NCBI GenBank assembly: GCA_036381835.1
Contig: DASVCA010000155.1
Coordinates: forward strand, 1 to 15,011
Reading direction: 5' to 3'
From: DASULK01 sp036381835
Lineage (GTDB): Bacteria > Actinomycetota > Actinomycetes > Mycobacteriales > Micromonosporaceae
DNA length: 15,011 nt
The position numbers were made by a program, and so were the translations under genes. The notes under the pieces are model-generated. The model was not told the origin of the DNA. It ran no database searches and saw only the letters and a list, made by a program, of their open reading frames with translations. Below, piece by piece: positions 7,909 to 14,253 of this stretch (its first letter is position 1; the number at the start of each line of letters is the position of its first letter).

Positions 7909-8306
7909 GCGGACTCGTCGATGGAATAGTCGAGCGTCCAGAAGTGGCCTTTGGAAGGATCGACGTGCATGGTGCCACTGATGCCCTTGAGCTCGCCGGT
8001 CCCGGAGTCGGGCACGATCCGGATCTGCAGGTCGCCCTTGCCGCGGTCCATGATGGCGTTGTGCTGCAGGACGAACGAACCCTCCCGGCCGTGCAGCGTC
8101 CCGGTGACCCGTTCGATCGCGACGTAGCCCGCTGAATCCGGCACGTCCGTCATCGCCTTGATGAGTTCGGCGACGCTGGTCCCCACCAGATCGCCCCGGA
8201 ATTTCTTGGTCACGGTGACCTTGGCGAGCGTGGCGCCCTCAGCCTTGTCGTACGGCGGCTGCTCGTCCCAGTTGAGGTCGAAGTTGCCGGTGGCTCGGGT
8301 CGTCAT
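7905..8306 (-). CDS. DUF3224-like small protein
   Basis: 133 residues. It begins MTTRATGNFDLNWDEQPPY and carries KVTVTKKFRGDLVGTS, YVAIERVTGTLHGREGSFVLQH and ISGTMHV, the pattern of the DUF3224 family, small lipocalin-like beta barrels of unknown role (fold from memory). No signal peptide is seen. Start is ATG 8306 with AGGAG five bases upstream. It follows the VOC gene by 42 bases and overlaps the DUF1697-like gene. Confidence 0.85.
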   Translation of the reverse strand: MTTRATGNFDLNWDEQPPYDKAEGATLAKVTVTKKFRGDLVGTSVAELIKAMTDVPDSAGYVAIERVTGTLHGREGSFVLQHNAIMDRGKGDLQIRIVPDSGTGELKGISGTMHVDPSKGHFWTLDYSIDESA

Positions 8307-8348
8307 GGGATCTCCTAATCGGTGCGAGGGACAGGGAACGGCTGATGA

Positions 8349-8708
8349 TCAGCCGGCGACGAGGCAGAACGGGTGGCCGGCCGGATCGAGCAGCACCCGC
8401 CACCGGTCACCGCCCGGCTGGTGGTCCGGCTTGACCGCGCCGAGCGCCAGGGCCTGCTTCTCCGCCGCGTCCAGGTCCTCGACACCGAAGTCGAGGTGGA
8501 ACTGCTGGGGCACGTTCTGGCCGGGCCACTCGGGGGCGCGGTATCCCTCGACGCGCTGGAACCCGAGGTGACCGGCGGGACCGGTCAGGCCAGCGAACTC
8601 GTCCTCGCTGTAGGCGATCTCGAGCCCGGTGAGTTCGTGGTAGAAGCGGGCCAGGGCTTTGGGATCAGCACAGTCCAGGGTCACGCCTCGCAGTGTCGCG
8701 ATCGACAC
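8349..8708 (-). CDS. VOC/glyoxalase-fold protein
   Basis: 119 residues, a single glyoxalase/bleomycin-resistance-type unit pair: LRGVTLDCADPKALARFYHELTG at the start, HLDFGVEDLDAAEKQALALGA in the middle and LLDPAGHPFCLV at the end. VOC proteins may be metal enzymes or drug-binding resistance proteins; the sequence does not decide. The start is taken as GTG 8708, not the in-frame ATG at 8726, because GAGGAG lies six bases before the GTG and nothing suitable precedes the ATG. In a cluster making a reactive compound, self-resistance is a reasonable but unproven idea. Confidence 0.87.
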   Translation of the reverse strand: MSIATLRGVTLDCADPKALARFYHELTGLEIAYSEDEFAGLTGPAGHLGFQRVEGYRAPEWPGQNVPQQFHLDFGVEDLDAAEKQALALGAVKPDHQPGGDRWRVLLDPAGHPFCLVAG

Positions 8709-8714
8709 GTCGTA

Positions 8715-8720
8715 CTCCTC
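8715..8720 (-). promoter_or_regulatory. Ribosome binding site deciding the VOC start
   Basis: GAGGAG on the minus strand ends six bases before GTG 8708. It falls inside the longer reading frame from ATG 8726, so the GTG is the likely true start. Confidence 0.7.
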
Positions 8721-8792
8721 TTCCATTACCGTTCGTCAACCAGATGACACTTCAAGTGCCACATTCAACCGCAGGGCACCGACCGGCACTGC

Positions 8793-8821
8793 TCATTTGT
8801 GCGCATCGGGCGGTGTGTCAA
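8793..8821 (-). promoter_or_regulatory. Weak candidate promoter before the VOC gene
   Basis: TTGACA (8816-8821), a perfect -35 box overlapping the FAD-oxidoreductase stop, is followed after 17 bases by AAATGA (8793-8798), a poor -10. A small inverted repeat CACTT-C-AAGTG lies nearer the gene (about 8749-8759). The three small genes could have their own transcript. Confidence 0.3.
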
Positions 8822-10002
8822 CTGGCCGCGAGCATCGCCAGCAGCTCCGGGGTGTAGAGATCGCCGACCGGGCGGAGCCCGGCAACCGTATCGAAATAGA
8901 TCTGAGTCAGTTCCGGACTGCTGCCCACGGCGCGCAGCAGGGCACGACGTTTGTCCCGCGCCGCGGCCTGGGCGACGAGCTGAGTGCCCTTGTAGTTCTC
9001 CAGCAACGCCTGATCGCGATCCTCGGCGTACGTCTTCAGCGCGAGGTCCAACCGGTCCGGTTCGCGCAGTTCGGTGCCGACTCGGTCGACCAGCAGCTGT
9101 GCCTGGAGGAAGGCATCCCCGATACCTCGCGCGGTCAGGGAGTCCTTGTGCGTGCCGGCGTCTCCGACGAGCGCCCACCCCGGGCCGGATGCCTGCCGGA
9201 AGAAGTTCTGTTGATCCCCGGTGCCGTACAGCCGGTCCACCCGCTCCGCACCGGCCAGGCGCGCATGCAGGTCGGGCGCGTTCACCTCGATGTTCTCCAG
9301 GTACGCGGGATAGGCCCGTCGCTGCACCTCCGCGAACCGGTGCTGCGGATAGTAGGCCGAAACCAGCACGAGATCATTCGTCGGCACCGCCGACACCCAG
9401 CCGGTCTCCCCCTCGTAGAGTTCGAAGTCGGCGGTCACCCCTCGCCAGTACGTGTAGTAGGCGCAGGTGAGTCGCTCGTTCTCGACCGTCTTCGGCGCGC
9501 CGACGAGGCCGGCGACGGTGGAACGCATGCCGTCCGCGCCCACGAGAAGACGGCAGTGCTCGGTGACCGTCTTCCCTTCGGTCCGGTAGCGAACACCGAC
9601 GACACGACCGCCTTCGGTGACCACCTCGTTGACCGAGCATCCCTGCCGCAGCTCCGCGCCGGCCGCCACCGCGGCCTCGGCGAGCAGCCGATCGAGCAGG
9701 TAACGGCGCGGGGCGTAGGCGGCGCGTACCCCGTCGACCTCGCTGGCGCACCCCTCCACGCGGACGTCACCCATCCGGTAGACGACCCGGTCCAGCGGCG
9801 GGCACCCGGTGGCGATCACCGCATCGAGCAGCCCCCAGCGCTTGAGCAGGAGGACTCCGGTCTGCTGAATGTAGAGCGTGGACAATCGGTCCGCCGGGAA
9901 GTGAGCGCGCTCCAGCAGCAGCACCCGATATCCGGCCCGGGCGAACAGCATGGCGGTCGGCGCGCCCGCGCACCGCGCACCGACGACGATCACGTCGTAC
10001 AC
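8818..10002 (-). CDS. FAD-dependent oxidoreductase (p-hydroxybenzoate hydroxylase/geranylgeranyl-reductase-like)
   Basis: 394 residues. The N-terminal VIVVGARCAGAPTAMLFARAG is the FAD-binding Rossmann motif in its GxRxxG form; LLVGADGMRS (~residue 160) and GWALVGDAGTHKD (~residue 280) are the other two FAD motifs of the group A monooxygenase fold. Members hydroxylate, halogenate or reduce; no halogenase WxWxIP motif is seen. Start is GTG 10002 with GAGGGG six bases upstream, ten bases after the stop of the two-repeat copy B, so they are surely co-transcribed. The substrate could be the peptide, a ligase product or the polyketide; the sequence does not say. Confidence 0.88.
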   Translation of the reverse strand: MYDVIVVGARCAGAPTAMLFARAGYRVLLLERAHFPADRLSTLYIQQTGVLLLKRWGLLDAVIATGCPPLDRVVYRMGDVRVEGCASEVDGVRAAYAPRRYLLDRLLAEAAVAAGAELRQGCSVNEVVTEGGRVVGVRYRTEGKTVTEHCRLLVGADGMRSTVAGLVGAPKTVENERLTCAYYTYWRGVTADFELYEGETGWVSAVPTNDLVLVSAYYPQHRFAEVQRRAYPAYLENIEVNAPDLHARLAGAERVDRLYGTGDQQNFFRQASGPGWALVGDAGTHKDSLTARGIGDAFLQAQLLVDRVGTELREPDRLDLALKTYAEDRDQALLENYKGTQLVAQAAARDKRRALLRAVGSSPELTQIYFDTVAGLRPVGDLYTPELLAMLAAS

Positions 10003-10012
10003 GGCACCCCCC

Positions 10013-10957
10013 TCATCGCCGCGCCTGAGTGGCGTACATGCCCCAGTGCTGGGGGGTGAGCGCCATGTCCCGGAGCGTGCCCTGCACGAACATGCGCTCC
10101 CAGCCGCCCCCGCCCTTCTCCGGCGCGATCCACTGTTTCGTGAAGATCTCGCGCGCGGTCGGATCGACCCGGGCCCGGAAGCCCATCAGGTTGTAGTAGG
10201 TGGACAGGGACTTCAGGTGGATCAGCCAGTGGATCCGGTCGGAGAGGCCGAACACCTCCTCATACAGGAAGATGGTCGCCTCCCCGACGAGGCTGCGGTT
10301 CCAGATCTCGGTCAGGGCGCGGGCGAACTGCCGCCCCTCCGCGCGGAACTCGTAGCGCAGCTCCCCGGTACGGTGCATCAGGATTCCGCAGTTGCCTGAG
10401 TGCAGCAGCTCAGCCGGATCCTGGTCGGTCTGGTGCGCGGCGGTGGGCACCACGAACCGCTCGACGTTCTCACCTTCGACCTTCACCACGGTGTCCGGCA
10501 CCTCGTTCGCGGTGCCGTACATGCCGAAACTCTGCGGCAGCAGCACCGTCTCCTGCAGGCTGCCGTCGATGAACATCCGCTCCCAGGAACCGCCCCCGTG
10601 CTCGTCCGGGATCCGGTTGCGCAGGATGATGTCGCGCCAGCCCTCGTCGCTGCTGCCCATCTGCAGCAGCTTCTGGTACGCGTCGAACGACTCCAGGTGG
10701 ATCAGCCAGTGCAGCCGGTCCTCGGTGCCGAACGTCTCCTCGTACAGCAGGACGCTCGCGATGCCGACGTACTTGGTGTTGATGTACTCGGCCAGTTCGC
10801 GGGCGAACTGCCGGCCCTCGGAACGGAACCGGGCGCGCAGTTGGCCCACCCGCTCCACGACGACACCCGCGTTCGCGGTGTGCAGGATCTCGTGCGGGGC
10901 GAGCGAGGTCTGTTGCTGCGCCACCGGAATGGCGAAATCGGTATCTTGCGGCGACAT
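10013..10957 (-). CDS. Two-repeat protein of unknown function, copy B
   Basis: 314 residues, paralogue of 6226-7104. Repeat 1 (~22-150) has ILHTANAGVVV, YEETFGTEDRLHWLIHL and WERMFIDGSL; repeat 2 (~180-314) has LLHSGNCGILM, YEEVFGLSDRIHWLIHL, WERMFVQGTL and LTPQHWGMYAT. The N-terminal repeats of A and B share an identical 17-residue block, whereas the two repeats within each protein differ more, so the internal duplication came before the gene duplication. Start is ATG 10957 with GGAG five bases upstream. It sits ten bases before the FAD oxidoreductase. A dimeric alpha-beta-barrel fold is suspected only. The 109-base gap before it (10958-11066) shows no further gene. Confidence 0.85.
   Translation of the reverse strand: MSPQDTDFAIPVAQQQTSLAPHEILHTANAGVVVERVGQLRARFRSEGRQFARELAEYINTKYVGIASVLLYEETFGTEDRLHWLIHLESFDAYQKLLQMGSSDEGWRDIILRNRIPDEHGGGSWERMFIDGSLQETVLLPQSFGMYGTANEVPDTVVKVEGENVERFVVPTAAHQTDQDPAELLHSGNCGILMHRTGELRYEFRAEGRQFARALTEIWNRSLVGEATIFLYEEVFGLSDRIHWLIHLKSLSTYYNLMGFRARVDPTAREIFTKQWIAPEKGGGGWERMFVQGTLRDMALTPQHWGMYATQARR
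10695..10744. repeat. 50-bp near-identical repeat shared with 6809-6858
   Basis: Partner of the repeat at 6809-6858, in the part of copy B coding for YEETFGTEDRLHWLIHL; 48 of 50 positions agree by eye. Confidence 0.85.
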
Positions 10958-11066
10958 GTCGGCTCCGTTTCCTTGAGACTGCGGTCCTCGATCTCGCTGG
11001 TGGGGTCAGGTCGTCCCAGCTTCGTGCCGCTTTCGGCCCCGCTCTGCCCACTACTGAGCACGACGC

Positions 11067-12368
11067 CTAATGACTCGTCGCCGGCACCGGCCGCTTGCGG
11101 CGGCTCGCCCGGAACCGACGCCACAGGCTTCGCAGCCACAGGAAGAGGCCACCGCCGTCGAGGAGCGCGATGATGATCGCGGCGCTCAGGAAGTCCACCG
11201 CGGTCAGGCGGGAGTCCTGCCCGGTGATGAGCAGCAGGAACTCGATCAGCAGGCTGATCAGCAGCGGCAGGAAGAAGCCGAGCAGCACCAGGAGAGAGAA
11301 GGTACGGCCGACCACGTAGGCGACCGCGTACCCGCGGACGGCCCGCATCTCCCGGCGGGGCACGCCGGATTGGTCCACCGCCAGGTGCGGCTTGCGTACC
11401 GCACGCACCAGCAGGTTGTACAGATACCGCTCGGTGTCGCCCATCAGGTCCCGACAGTTCAGCATCGTCGCGAAGACGTAGTACAGGTCGGTACGCAGAT
11501 AGAAGAAGAACTGGAAGGAGATGCGCAGGACGTAGGTGAACAGAACCGCCTGGGCCAGCGGGGCGCCGACGGTCTCGGACAGCGTGATCCAACCGCGCTG
11601 ATCGGCGAACAGCAGCCCCAGCACGGCGGAGGCGCAGACCGCGTCGACGATCAGCCCGGCGACGAAGGCCAGGTACCGCCGACGCTTCGAGGTCATCCAC
11701 ATGCCGGTCATGTCGGTCTGGGCGACCATGGTGTACATCAGGTTTCCGATGCCGACCCGGGCGGAGGCGCCGGAGGCCCGGGCGACCAGGACATGTGCCA
11801 GCTCGTGCAGGGCGACCGCGAGCACCGCCAGGCCGAAGGTGGCCCAGGTCATCGCGGCGAAGTTGCCGTTGGGGAAGAGCAGGACATCGGAGCCGGGCAG
11901 GAGTCCCGGTTCGCTGATCGCCATGGCCAGCCCGACGGCGATGACCGCCGCGCACACGACCAGCGCCACCGGACCGGTCAGCCGCCGGGCGACGGTTTCG
12001 GGAATCCAGTCGCAGCTGATGAACCATTGCCGTCGGATGCGGGCCGCGGACTTCGACGTGACCGGCGTTGCCGCGGTGGTCGGGTCCGAGGAGGTATCGG
12101 TGCCGTCGGCTGAAGCCAGAAAGCCTTCGTCCGACAGCGCGGTGAGGAAGTCCTCGATGTCGGGTGTCTCGTGGTATTTGTCCTCGAACCGGCGGACCGC
12201 GTCGCCCACGGTCGCGCCGTCCGCGAGCCAGTCCAGGATGTCCAGGCCCGCGGCGGGGATGACCAGGAAGATCTGCCGCTGCGGGTCGCCGATGGTGGCT
12301 TCGTCGCCCTCGACCTTGCGTACGAAGGGACGAACCTTGACGAGGGTGTCGGATGGGTAGCCGGTCAC
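11067..12368 (-). CDS. Membrane M50-type metalloprotease with N-terminal PqqD-like domain
   Basis: 433 residues. Residues 8-86 look like a PqqD/RRE winged-helix domain: a VRPFVRKVEGDEATI strand, FLVIPAAGLDILDWLADGATVGDAV, then FLTALSDEGFLA. A Ser/Thr-rich linker (~88-107) follows. The rest is about six membrane segments, with zinc site HELAH at 188-192 and a probable third ligand Asp294 in RTDLYYVFATMLNC, as in site-2-protease-like RiPP proteases. RRE domains bind leader peptides, so this protein should capture the 24-residue peptide encoded just upstream and cut it at or in the membrane. Start is GTG 12368, with only a modest GGGA-containing ribosome site; it follows the peptide gene by 68 bases holding a hairpin. 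The C-terminus is a basic cytoplasmic-type tail. Confidence 0.85.
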   Translation of the reverse strand: MTGYPSDTLVKVRPFVRKVEGDEATIGDPQRQIFLVIPAAGLDILDWLADGATVGDAVRRFEDKYHETPDIEDFLTALSDEGFLASADGTDTSSDPTTAATPVTSKSAARIRRQWFISCDWIPETVARRLTGPVALVVCAAVIAVGLAMAISEPGLLPGSDVLLFPNGNFAAMTWATFGLAVLAVALHELAHVLVARASGASARVGIGNLMYTMVAQTDMTGMWMTSKRRRYLAFVAGLIVDAVCASAVLGLLFADQRGWITLSETVGAPLAQAVLFTYVLRISFQFFFYLRTDLYYVFATMLNCRDLMGDTERYLYNLLVRAVRKPHLAVDQSGVPRREMRAVRGYAVAYVVGRTFSLLVLLGFFLPLLISLLIEFLLLITGQDSRLTAVDFLSAAIIIALLDGGGLFLWLRSLWRRFRASRRKRPVPATSH

Positions 12369-12391
12369 GGGTGCCGTCCCTTCTGCTCAGT

Positions 12392-12425
12392 GGACCGGCC
12401 GGGACGGCTCCGCCCCGGCCGGTCC
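12392..12425 (-). terminator. Intercistronic hairpin between peptide and protease genes
   Basis: GGACCGGCCGGG (12392-12403) and CCCGGCCGGTCC (12414-12425) form a perfect 12-bp stem with a ten-base loop. It lies 11 bases after the peptide stop codon. No U tract follows. Such hairpins behind RiPP precursor genes act as partial terminators or RNA-stabilising ends, keeping precursor mRNA above enzyme mRNA; that role is inferred here. Confidence 0.7.
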
Positions 12426-12436
12426 GACTACCGATG

Positions 12437-12511
12437 TCACGCGGTGCTGCAGGCAGCCGCGGTGGAGCTGGTCTTGACCGGCTCCAGCTTGCGAACGATC
12501 AGCTTCGTCAT
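12437..12511 (-). CDS. 24-residue RiPP-like precursor peptide (candidate)
   Basis: Too short for usual gene calling. ATG at 12511 and TGA at 12437-12439 bound 24 residues. The first 13, MTKLIVRKLEPVK, alternate hydrophobic and basic residues and look like a leader strand for an RRE domain. The rest is rich in modifiable residues: Thr14, Ser15, Ser16, Thr17, three Ala, Cys21, Ser22, Thr23, Ala24. A near-ideal GGGAGGTGA lies six bases before the ATG, the best ribosome site in the window. It is followed by a stable hairpin and then the PqqD-domain M50 protease. PqqA, the substrate of PqqD, is of the same size class. I do not recognise the family. Alternatives: an upstream regulatory ORF for the protease gene, or chance. 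Ribosome site, position and composition together favour a precursor. Confidence 0.72.
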   Translation of the reverse strand: MTKLIVRKLEPVKTSSTAAACSTA

Positions 12512-12516
12512 GTTGT

Positions 12517-12525
12517 TCACCTCCC
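12517..12525 (-). promoter_or_regulatory. Strong ribosome binding site of the 24-residue peptide
   Basis: GGGAGGTGA on the minus strand, ending six bases before ATG 12511, matches the 16S rRNA 3' end almost completely. This is the main evidence that the small ORF is translated at high level. Confidence 0.8.
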
Positions 12526-12545
12526 TCGCATATCGACGGCGATGT

Positions 12546-12555
12546 CGAATATTCG
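12546..12555. promoter_or_regulatory. AT-centred palindrome upstream of the peptide gene
   Basis: CGAATATTCG is a perfect 10-bp palindrome in the 67-base gap between the ligase stop and the peptide start. Its AT-rich core stands out in this GC-rich DNA. It may be a protein-binding site or part of a promoter for the peptide; no clear -35/-10 pair is seen. Confidence 0.3.
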
Positions 12556-12578
12556 CGATTGGACGCCCAGGGTTCTGC

Positions 12579-14090
12579 TCAGTTCTGCGCAACCGTCAAA
12601 TCACGTTCGGCCACCGCCGAGCGCAGTCGGTGCTTCAACACCTTGCCGGTGACCCCGCGCGGCAGCGCATCGACCGCGTACACCCGGACCGGACGCTGGT
12701 GCGGGGCCAGCCGCGCCGCCGCGAACTCGCGCACCGCGGTCGGATCCACCGCCCCGTGGGACAACGCGACGAAAGCGACCGGCACCGCGCCGAGCACCGG
12801 GTCGGGGGCGCCGACCACGGCCACCTCGCGGACCGCCGGATGGTCGTAGAGCACACCCTCCACTTCGATGGACGAGATCAGGTGCTCGCCGCTGCGGATG
12901 GCGTCCACCGCCCGATCGAACAGGTACAGGTCACCGTCCGGACCGATCCGTCCGAGATCCCGGGTCCGGGTCCACCCGTCCACTCGGATCGCGGCGGTCA
13001 GCTCGGGATCGAGGTAGCAACGTTTCGGCGCGGCCGAGTGCAGCCAGATCTCGCCGATCGTCCCGTCCGGTACCGGCTCCCCGTTCTCGTCCGCGACCCG
13101 CAGCCCGGTTCCGGGCGCCGGGCGACCGACCGACATGGGCCGGTCCGGGTCGAAACGGTTCAGGATCACCGCCGGCACCGCCTCACCCTGTGCGTACGCG
13201 GTGGTGATCGTCAGGCCCGGCACCATCCTCAGCAGCGCCCGCGCGGTGGCGGCCGGCAGCGGTGCCGAAGCGACCGCCACGGTGGTCAGGCTCGACAGGT
13301 CGTGGCGCTCGTGCACCCGTTCGGCCACCATCCGCATGGCGACCCACGGCGTCGCCATCAGCGTCGTCGCACGGTGGTGCGCGATCAGCGCAGCGACCCG
13401 GTCGGCGTCGCCGGGGCGACACACCACCACCGGGGCGGGCGAATTGAGCGGCATCATCCCGACCGTCATGGCGCTCGACGGGGTGCCCATCGGCATCGGG
13501 GCGATCACCGGTGCCGAGAAGTCCAACTTGCTCAGACCCGCCGGACCTCGGCGATAGGTCAGGGTGCCGTGCGGATTGGTGAACGCCTTGGCCGGCCCGG
13601 TGGTCCCGGACGTCCAGAGCACATCGGCGATGTCCTCGGCGAACAGCGGCACCCGTACCGGTCGACCGGCCCGACCACGCAACGCGGCGTACGGGATGAG
13701 GTGCGGCACGTCGATCGGTGGTGGCGCTACCGCGTTCCCGTGCACCACCCCGACCACCGGGCATTGATCGAGCCGGCGGCGCAGCTCGGCTTCGGGGAGG
13801 TCGGCACCGAGATGCACCGCCGTGGCACCGATCTTGAGTACGCCCAGGTAGCTGACGGCGTAGTCGATCCAGTCACGCTCACCGAAGAGCAGTCCGACCC
13901 GGTCCCCACGGCCCAGACCGGCACGGGCCAGGAGCCGGGCGGCGGTGTCGGACCGGCGATCCCACTGCCGGAAGGTAAGGTCCCCCACCCCGTCGATGTA
14001 CAGCGGAATCCGGTCCGGGTGCTGCTCGGCCCGCAGCCGGAGGATGTCGGGCGCGGCGACGATGGGTTCGGCTTCTGTGGTGGCAGACAT
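12579..14090 (-). CDS. Stand-alone adenylate-forming ligase (AMP-binding family)
   Basis: 503 residues, full length for an acyl-CoA ligase or free-standing A domain. Motifs: phosphate loop VLWTSGTTGPAKAF (~161-174), TTAYAQGEAVPA in place of the usual YGxTE, RTRDLGRIGPDGDLYLFDR (adenylate-binding Asp and hinge), and PRGVTGKVLKHRLR with catalytic Lys483. It activates a carboxylic acid with ATP and transfers it to CoA or a carrier; no carrier domain is fused. Two partners are possible: the N-terminal carrier of the NRPS at 1-1865, or something tied to the nearby peptide. Start is ATG 14090. There is no Shine-Dalgarno, but a TANNNT box six bases upstream suggests a leaderless mRNA. An in-frame stop lies four codons upstream. 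Substrate not predictable by eye. Confidence 0.92.
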   Translation of the reverse strand: MSATTEAEPIVAAPDILRLRAEQHPDRIPLYIDGVGDLTFRQWDRRSDTAARLLARAGLGRGDRVGLLFGERDWIDYAVSYLGVLKIGATAVHLGADLPEAELRRRLDQCPVVGVVHGNAVAPPPIDVPHLIPYAALRGRAGRPVRVPLFAEDIADVLWTSGTTGPAKAFTNPHGTLTYRRGPAGLSKLDFSAPVIAPMPMGTPSSAMTVGMMPLNSPAPVVVCRPGDADRVAALIAHHRATTLMATPWVAMRMVAERVHERHDLSSLTTVAVASAPLPAATARALLRMVPGLTITTAYAQGEAVPAVILNRFDPDRPMSVGRPAPGTGLRVADENGEPVPDGTIGEIWLHSAAPKRCYLDPELTAAIRVDGWTRTRDLGRIGPDGDLYLFDRAVDAIRSGEHLISSIEVEGVLYDHPAVREVAVVGAPDPVLGAVPVAFVALSHGAVDPTAVREFAAARLAPHQRPVRVYAVDALPRGVTGKVLKHRLRSAVAERDLTVAQN

Positions 14091-14096
14091 GGTCGC

Positions 14097-14102
14097 ACGC
14101 TA
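14097..14102 (-). promoter_or_regulatory. Putative -10 box for a leaderless ligase transcript
   Basis: On the minus strand TAGCGT fits TANNNT and is separated from ATG 14090 by six bases, which puts the transcript start at the A of the ATG. The ligase gene has no Shine-Dalgarno, which fits leaderless translation, common in actinobacteria. The -35 region is weak. Confidence 0.5.
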
Positions 14103-14123
14103 GGTCGATGGTTCCGGACCGGT

Positions 14124-14141
14124 CCGCTCAGTTGTGAGCGG
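14124..14141. promoter_or_regulatory. Inverted repeat, possible operator for the ligase promoter
   Basis: CCGCTCA-GTTG-TGAGCGG is a perfect 7-bp inverted repeat with a four-base spacer. It lies at the -35 edge of the proposed ligase promoter, in the divergent gap 14091-14253, and could bind a regulator of both directions. Confidence 0.45.
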
Positions 14142-14179
14142 TGCGGCCGATGGGCGGCGGACGGCTGGCCAACAGTGAG

Positions 14180-14208
14180 CAGACACCGGCCGGATGCCTC
14201 CCTAACGT
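14180..14208 (+). promoter_or_regulatory. Putative promoter of the PIG-L gene
   Basis: CAGACA (14180-14185) and TAACGT (14203-14208) are 17 bases apart, a moderate -35/-10 match about 45 bases before the start codon at 14254. Confidence 0.35.
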
Positions 14209-14253
14209 CCTGCTGTCTAGGTATCGATCAGACCAGGACCGGAAGGAACACTA

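Noticed and set aside
8709..8726. ATG start at 8726 for the VOC gene
   Set aside because: The Shine-Dalgarno GAGGAG lies inside this extension and serves GTG 8708.
10041..10054. Perfect hairpin CCCCAG-TG-CTGGGG near the end of copy B
   Set aside because: It lies in the codons for the conserved QHWG motif and has a two-base loop; it is explained by coding constraint.
10958..11066. Possible second peptide gene between the protease and copy B
   Set aside because: No short ORF with a ribosome site was found in this 109-base gap.
12380..12584. Repeated 11-mer TTCTGCTCAGT at about 12380 and 12573
   Set aside because: One copy lies in a gap and one across a stop codon, with no symmetry or conserved spacing to a promoter; probably chance.
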